Assembly: GCA_046261635.1 (NCBI GenBank)
Contig: JBHEOL010000166.1
Coordinates: forward strand, 1-8,897
Length of the DNA: 8,897 nucleotides
Source of the DNA: JBHEPS01 sp046261635
Lineage (GTDB): Bacteria > Acidobacteriota > Thermoanaerobaculia > Gp7-AA8
Direction of reading: 5' to 3'
Every line of letters begins with the position of its first letter. Within the stretch, counting starts at the first letter, position 1. A model generated the notes under the pieces. The model had not been told where the DNA came from. It was given only the letters and a program-made list of their open reading frames with translations, and ran no database searches. Positions 6,368-8,897 of the stretch are shown here, piece after piece. The position numbers and the translations under genes were made by a program.

Positions 6368-6398
6368 GCGCATTGTGGCCGCGGTTCTTTACCGCGGC
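6368..6398 (+). repeat. GC palindrome E (second of tandem pair; left arm of doublet E-F)
   Basis: Identical over 31 bases to copy D, offset 47 bases. The arms are 6378-6385 and 6391-6398. The 16 bases separating the two repeated segments are not repeated after E in the same form, though both tails carry a TCRTGG motif. Confidence 0.85.
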
Positions 6399-6425
6399 GG
6401 GATCATGGGGCGGAGCGTGAAGCTG

Positions 6426-6459
6426 GAAAAACGGAAGAAGGTAAGGTTTCCCGTTTTTC
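6426..6459 (+). repeat. Inverted repeat inside doublet E-F
   Basis: GAAAAACGG (6426-6434) pairs with CCGTTTTTC (6451-6459) over 9 bases around a 16-base loop. The T-rich right arm gives it a faint terminator look, but no gene on the plus strand ends just before it. It is better read as the interior of a repeat element or as a leader structure of hutH. Confidence 0.5.
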
Positions 6460-6478
6460 GCTGATCGCGTGGCACACT

Positions 6479-6502
6479 GCCGGGCTGGAAAGCCCCGGCC
6501 AC
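6479..6502 (-). repeat. GC palindrome F (right arm of doublet E-F)
   Basis: GCCGGGCT (6479-6486) pairs with AGCCCCGGC (6491-6499) around GGAA, with one extra C bulged, and ends in CAC. On the minus strand it starts with GTGGCC like the other copies. It lies just before the hutH ribosome site (GGAG, 6508-6511). Confidence 0.8.
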
Positions 6503-6515
6503 TTATTGGAGAACC

Positions 6516-8033
6516 ATGGAACGGATCGAGCTGGACGGGGAAACGCTGAATCTCGAGACCCTGGAGCGGCTTGCCGCCGGCGGCACCGAGGTCGTTCTTG
6601 CTGCCAGAGTGGTGAGGCGGATGGAGGCTTCGCGGCAGGTGGTGGAGCGCCATTTCGAGGCAGGAAAAACGGTCTACGGGGTGACGACCGGCTTCGGAGT
6701 GTTCTCCGACGTCGTGATCCCGCGCGAGAAGGCGCTCGAGCTGCAGCGGAACCTGATCCTGTCCCACTGCGCCGGGGTGGGGGAGCCCCTTCCGCCGCCG
6801 GTGGCCCGGGCGATGATGGCCTTGCGCGCGAACGCGCTCGCGAAGGGGCATTCGGGCATCCGGCTCGGGCCGGTGGAGCTGCTCCTCAGGCTGCTCTCGA
6901 AAGGAGTCGTCCCGGTCATCCCCTCGCAGGGGTCGGTCGGCGCCTCGGGCGACCTCGCGCCGCTCGCCCATCTCGCCGCGGCGCTGATGGGCGTGGGCGA
7001 GGTGTGGCTCGAGGGCGCGCGCATCGCTGCCTCGGCCGCACTCGAGCGCCTGGGCGAGAAACCGATCGCGTTCGAGGCGAAGGAAGGGCTCGCGATGATC
7101 AACGGGACGCAGGCGATCACCGCCATCGGCGGCCTGGCGATCGCACGTGCCCTCCGGCTCGTCGATCTTGCCGACGCGATCGCCGCGATGACCCTCGACG
7201 CTCTCGAGGGGACCGATACCGCCTTCGACGAGCGGATCCACGTGGCGCGGCCGCACGAGGGGCAGCTGCTCGTCGCCCGCCGCATGCGGAAGCTCCTCGA
7301 GGGGAGCGAGCTGAGGGAGTCGCATCGCAACTGCGCGCGGGTGCAGGACGCATACTCACTCCGCTGCATCCCGCAGGTTCACGGCGCCGCGCGCGACGGG
7401 CTCGCGTTCGCGGCGCAGAAGATGGCGATCGAGATCAACTCCGCCACCGACAACCCGCTCGTGTTCGAGAACGGCGACGTCATTTCGGGAGGGAACTTCC
7501 ACGGAGCTCCCGTGGCGCTCGCCTGCGACGTCGCGGCAATCGCGCTGACCGACCTCGCTTCCATCTCAGAGCGTCGCGTCGAGCGGCTCGTCAATCCCAC
7601 CCTCTCCGGGCTTCCGCCGTTTCTCGTGAAGGAAGGCGGTCTGCACAGCGGCTTCATGATCGCCCAGGTCACGGCGGCGGCACTGGTCAGCGAGTCGAAG
7701 TCTCTCGCCCCCCCCGCCTCGGTCGACTCGATCCCCACCTCGGCCAACAAGGAAGACCACGTCTCGATGGGGCCGATCGCCGCGAGGAAGCTCGCTTCGA
7801 TCGTCGAGAATCTCGCCGGAGTGCTGACGATCGAGGCGATCTGCGCGGCCCAGGCGCTCGACTTCAGGAGGCCCATGAGGAGCTCGCCGATGATCGAGGC
7901 GATTCACGCCCGGATCCGCGAGGCGACCCCGCCATGGGAGGGGGACCGCTATCTGCATCAGGATCTGGTGAGTGTCGGGGCGATCCTCGACGAGCTTCAT
8001 GCCGGGCTTGGCGAACTCCCCCCGCGCGCCTGA
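6516..8033 (+). CDS. hutH: Histidine ammonia-lyase
   Basis: 505 residues, the family's normal size. It removes ammonia from L-histidine to give urocanate, the first step of histidine breakdown, in the cytoplasm as a tetramer. The MIO cofactor is made from Ala143-Ser144-Gly145 in GSVGASGDLAPL. Other active-site marks: Tyr54 in YGVTTGFG, His84 in LSHCAG (histidine-type rather than the phenylalanine or tyrosine type), Asn196 in MINGTQA, Gln277, Tyr280 and Arg283 in QDAYSLRC, Phe328 in GNFHG, and Glu413 in NKEDHVSMG. All are present, so an active enzyme is expected. The ribosome site GGAG (6508-6511) is 4 bases before the ATG, a short gap. No hutU, hutI, hutG or hutC is in view, so this is not a classical hut operon within the window. 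The related tyrosine ammonia-lyase or aminomutase functions are less likely given His84. Confidence 0.96.
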   Translation: MERIELDGETLNLETLERLAAGGTEVVLAARVVRRMEASRQVVERHFEAGKTVYGVTTGFGVFSDVVIPREKALELQRNLILSHCAGVGEPLPPPVARAMMALRANALAKGHSGIRLGPVELLLRLLSKGVVPVIPSQGSVGASGDLAPLAHLAAALMGVGEVWLEGARIAASAALERLGEKPIAFEAKEGLAMINGTQAITAIGGLAIARALRLVDLADAIAAMTLDALEGTDTAFDERIHVARPHEGQLLVARRMRKLLEGSELRESHRNCARVQDAYSLRCIPQVHGAARDGLAFAAQKMAIEINSATDNPLVFENGDVISGGNFHGAPVALACDVAAIALTDLASISERRVERLVNPTLSGLPPFLVKEGGLHSGFMIAQVTAAALVSESKSLAPPASVDSIPTSANKEDHVSMGPIAARKLASIVENLAGVLTIEAICAAQALDFRRPMRSSPMIEAIHARIREATPPWEGDRYLHQDLVSVGAILDELHAGLGELPPRA

Positions 8034-8035
8034 GA

Positions 8036-8064
8036 TTGCCGGACGGACGACCCCGGTCTATAGT
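8036..8064 (+). promoter_or_regulatory. Likely housekeeping-type promoter of the cysteine dioxygenase gene
   Basis: TTGCCG (8036-8041) and TATAGT (8059-8064) are exactly 17 bases apart. They match the TTGACA/TATAAT consensus at 4 and 5 of 6 positions. The promoter begins 2 bases after the hutH stop codon. Transcription would start near 8071, leaving a leader of about 12 bases that still holds most of the ribosome site. Confidence 0.5.
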
Positions 8065-8069
8065 TGGAC

Positions 8070-8074
8070 GGGAG
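8070..8074 (+). promoter_or_regulatory. Ribosome binding site deciding the dioxygenase start
   Basis: GGGAG stands 8 bases before the ATG at 8083. The same frame is open back to an ATG at 7972 inside hutH. That longer start would overlap hutH by 62 bases and would place the promoter inside the gene, so 8083 is preferred. Confidence 0.65.
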
Positions 8075-8082
8075 CCGAAAAC

Positions 8083-8706
8083 ATGGGACTGGACCGGTTG
8101 CAGGACGCACCCGCGGCGGAGCCGCGCCGCCGAACGCTCACCGAGCTCCTCGAGGAGATCAAGCGGATTTCCGCGGGAGTGATCACCAAGCAGGGGCTGT
8201 GCGAGGTCCTCACCGGCGCCCTGCTCGACCCGAAGGAGCTCGCCCCCTACGAGCACTGGCTTCCCGACCGGCACACGCGGAACCTCATCTACAGAAATGA
8301 GCGGATCGAGTTGATGCTGATCTGCTGGCCCGCCGGGGTGACGACGCCCCTCCACACCCACAACGGCCAGCTCGGCTGGATGGCGATGGTCACCGGTCGG
8401 CTCAAGGTCGAGAACTTCCACCTCGTTCAGTGCGACCGCCCCGAGAATCAGGAGGTCGTCGGCATCGACTGCCTCGCTGGCGCAGCCTCGATCACCATGG
8501 AGAAGATCTCCACCGAGATCTGTGAGCCGGGCGGACCGGTCAACACCGTCGACAAACACCAGACGATCCACCGGATCGTGAATCCTCCCGAGTGGAACGA
8601 GCGCGCGTTGAGCCTCCACATCTACTCGATGCCCATCGACTCCTGCGTGGTGTTCGATCTCGAAGAGCAGAAGTGCTGGCGCCGGGATCTGGAGTATGAC
8701 AATTGA
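8083..8706 (+). CDS. cdo: Cysteine dioxygenase-like cupin protein
   Basis: 207 residues, normal for bacterial cysteine dioxygenases. The enzyme family oxidises L-cysteine with O2 to cysteine sulfinate using one non-haem iron, in the cytoplasm. The first cupin motif LHTHNGQLGWMAMVTGRL gives iron ligands His91 and His93; the second (DKHQTIHRIVNP) gives His163. Arg66 in HTRNLI matches the substrate-binding Arg60 of mammalian CDO1 (3-mercaptopropionate dioxygenases have Gln there), so cysteine is the likely substrate. SLHIYSMPIDSCVVFD (177-192) closely resembles the CDO1 stretch with the catalytic tyrosine (Tyr181 here). The cysteine that crosslinks to it in mammals is Gly98 here, as in many bacterial enzymes. 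It follows hutH by 49 bases with its own likely promoter and may also be read from hutH. Confidence 0.9.
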   Translation: MGLDRLQDAPAAEPRRRTLTELLEEIKRISAGVITKQGLCEVLTGALLDPKELAPYEHWLPDRHTRNLIYRNERIELMLICWPAGVTTPLHTHNGQLGWMAMVTGRLKVENFHLVQCDRPENQEVVGIDCLAGAASITMEKISTEICEPGGPVNTVDKHQTIHRIVNPPEWNERALSLHIYSMPIDSCVVFDLEEQKCWRRDLEYDN

Positions 8707-8710
8707 AGGG

Positions 8711-8724
8711 ACTAGGGGCTAGGG
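8711..8724 (+). repeat. Two tandem 7-base units (ACTAGGG, GCTAGGG)
   Basis: Directly after the dioxygenase stop, ACTAGGG (8711-8717) and GCTAGGG (8718-8724) follow head to tail, and the next seven bases begin AC again. The unit length equals that of the neighbouring CAGAAGG array. Confidence 0.5.
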
Positions 8725-8733
8725 ACGGCAAGT

Positions 8734-8897
8734 CAGAAGGCAGAAGGCAGAAGGCAGAAGTAAAGTCAAAACCAAAGTCGCGAGGCCTCCTGCGCCCTTT
8801 ATCTCTTTTCTCGCCCCGCCCGATTCCGGGTTCGCGCGGTCACTCGCTCACGGTGTAGCTTTTGCCTTTACTTCTGCCTTCTGCCTTCTGCCTTCTG
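8734..8897. repeat. Long inverted repeat built from CAGAAGG heptamers, MITE-like (right edge of window)
   Basis: The left arm has CAGAAGG three times, then CAGAAG and TAAAG (8734-8765). The right arm (8866-8897) is its exact reverse complement over 32 bases. After one mismatch (8766 against 8865) five more pairs follow (8767-8771 with 8860-8864), so the arms are 38 bases with 37 pairs. The centre (8772-8859, 88 bases) is not coding by eye; it has a pyrimidine-rich part and an 8-base palindrome GAGGCCTC (8782-8789). The window ends exactly within the heptamer run, so the true right border is unknown. It could be a non-autonomous mobile element, a paired set of short tandem repeats as known in cyanobacteria, or a strong hairpin ending the dioxygenase transcript. 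Confidence 0.8.

Larger units (their letters stand above)
6237..6515. other. Divergent intergenic region between purA and hutH with palindromes D, E, F
   Basis: The 279 bases between two divergent genes must hold promoters for both. A weak candidate for purA is described separately. A TATCAT hexamer (6312-6317) could be a -10 for hutH, but no -35 matches at 16-18 bases upstream. Most of the rest is repeat: tandem palindromes D and E, a long-looped inverted repeat, and palindrome F ending 7 bases before the hutH ribosome site. If the hutH promoter lies left of D, its leader would carry all these hairpins. Confidence 0.7.

Noticed and set aside
5154..6464. 436-codon plus-strand frame opposite purA
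   Set aside because: It is antisense to an unmistakable adenylosuccinate synthetase, shows no domain, and runs through the intergenic palindromes.
4131..6502. Reading the repeated palindromes as a CRISPR array
   Set aside because: They are spread between several genes on both strands with irregular spacing, and no cas gene is in view.
6326..8182. 618-codon plus-strand frame overlapping hutH
   Set aside because: It is a shifted reading of hutH. The protein is dominated by Arg, Gly and Ala, and it crosses two palindromes and the hutH stop.

Overview
This is a GC-rich window (roughly 60-65% by eye) from a bacterium with a Gram-negative style envelope. The evidence is an Mla/MCE-type lipid transporter (ATPase plus membrane-anchored MCE protein), compact gene packing and no eukaryotic or phage features. 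The MCE protein, with its repeated GEG-x-x-x-x-L-x-x-D units, together with intergenic GC palindromes and heptamer repeats, suggests Acidobacteriota (Thermoanaerobaculia-like) or a neighbouring phylum. That placement is a low-confidence guess. No mobile element gene, CRISPR array, tRNA or rRNA was found.

Layout. Positions 2-322 are the 3' end of an MlaF-like ABC ATPase, followed 30 bases later by an MlaD-like MCE protein (353-1738). Next come two tightly coupled sugar-nucleotide genes: UDP-glucose 6-dehydrogenase (1853-3178, GTG start) and UDP-glucuronate decarboxylase (3183-4127). Together they turn UDP-glucose into UDP-glucuronate and then UDP-xylose. A small protein of unknown function with a C-terminal hydrophobic segment follows (4234-4761). 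Adenylosuccinate synthetase, purA, lies on the minus strand (4929-6236). Histidine ammonia-lyase, hutH (6516-8033), and a cysteine dioxygenase-like cupin protein (8083-8706) follow on the plus strand. The window ends in a long inverted repeat made of 7-base units (8734-8897).

How the parts work together. The left half concerns the cell envelope: lipid transport between membranes and UDP-xylose for surface polysaccharide or glycan. The right half is amino-acid and nucleotide metabolism: AMP synthesis, histidine deamination and cysteine oxidation. No glycosyltransferase and no other hut gene is visible.

The most interesting non-coding signal is a family of six short GC-rich palindromes, named A-F here, confined to the spaces between genes. 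Their arms differ from copy to copy but each copy still pairs with itself. They occur just after the stop codons of three genes, read in the direction of the gene. Four of them form two inward-facing doublets (B-C and E-F) that also share interior sequence, which resembles REP/REPIN elements. The second signal is the 38-base-arm inverted repeat at the right edge, whose outer parts are CAGAAGG heptamers.
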